This document shows positions 5,861-5,877 of a DNA stretch of 5,877 nt, piece by piece. Position numbers and translations under genes: made by a program. The notes under the pieces were generated by a model, which worked only from the letters and a program-made list of their open reading frames with translations, made no database searches and was not told where the DNA came from. Source of the stretch: Spirochaetales bacterium (GTDB lineage Bacteria > Spirochaetota > Spirochaetia > Sphaerochaetales > Sphaerochaetaceae); assembly GCA_022784805.1 (NCBI GenBank), contig JALFYG010000081.1:1-5877 (forward strand), written 5' to 3'. Numbering within the stretch: the stretch's first letter is position 1; each line of letters begins with the position of its first letter.

Positions 5861-5877
5861 CCGTCCTTGCCCTGGTT
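5806..5877 (-). CDS. C-terminal fragment of an unidentified protein, possibly TnpB
   Basis: The last 23 codons of a frame entering from beyond the window, rich in charged residues and ending ELDFGV before a TGA stop. Codon choice (GAC, GAG, AAC, CAG, CTG, TAC) is GC-rich and unlike the sugar operon and toxin gene, pointing to transferred DNA. The fragment is too short to show a domain. The hairpins and GGTTCAT end after it suggest the tail of an IS200/IS605 TnpB, but no RuvC or zinc-finger motif is in view. The frame is open from the window edge, which for 69 bases is weak evidence by itself. Confidence 0.35.
   Translation of the reverse strand, partial: NQGKDGDEYRKLYENQPELDFGV

Overview
The window looks like a low-to-moderate GC Firmicute, most likely a gut or rumen Clostridia/Lachnospiraceae-type bacterium. 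This rests on strong AGGAGG-type ribosome sites, a sugar operon built from an AraC regulator, a GPH symporter and a cytoplasmic GH2 enzyme, a GH2 tail style I associate with that group, and a holin-like type I toxin peptide. The assignment is inference from style; there is no marker gene.

Region 1 (20-4940) is a complete carbohydrate module. An AraC/XylS-family regulator on the minus strand diverges from a two-gene plus-strand operon: a GPH-family cation:sugar symporter followed after 11 bases by a GH2 beta-galactosidase-like enzyme. The operon ends at a strong GAAA-loop terminator. The simplest reading is sensing of a sugar, uptake of a beta-galactoside (or related beta-glycoside), and hydrolysis inside the cell. 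Three GATAA-type repeats in the divergent intergenic region are candidate regulator sites.

Region 2 (about 4941-5580) is AT-rich and carries the most unusual content: an apparent type I toxin-antitoxin locus. A 28-residue single-helix hydrophobic peptide with a perfect Shine-Dalgarno sequence is overlapped at its 3' end by a convergent small RNA gene that has its own promoter and terminator. A second, toxin-less copy of the small RNA gene lies about 198 bases downstream. The toxin leader and the region after the toxin gene are long inverted repeats, so the full-length toxin mRNA could fold 5' end to 3' end. The leader also holds a hairpin whose 3' arm could alternatively cover the ribosome site. 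This layout resembles known regulated type I toxins, but the exact locus is not one I recognise.

Region 3 (about 5700-5877) is a GC-richer, heavily structured end that runs off the window. The minus strand has the last 23 codons of an unidentified reading frame, then four perfect hairpins, then a GGTTCAT end. This matches the layout of the right end of an IS200/IS605-type element with a TnpB omega RNA. Two near-palindromes 26 bases apart lie at the proposed junction. The stretch 5580-5699 shows nothing I can name.
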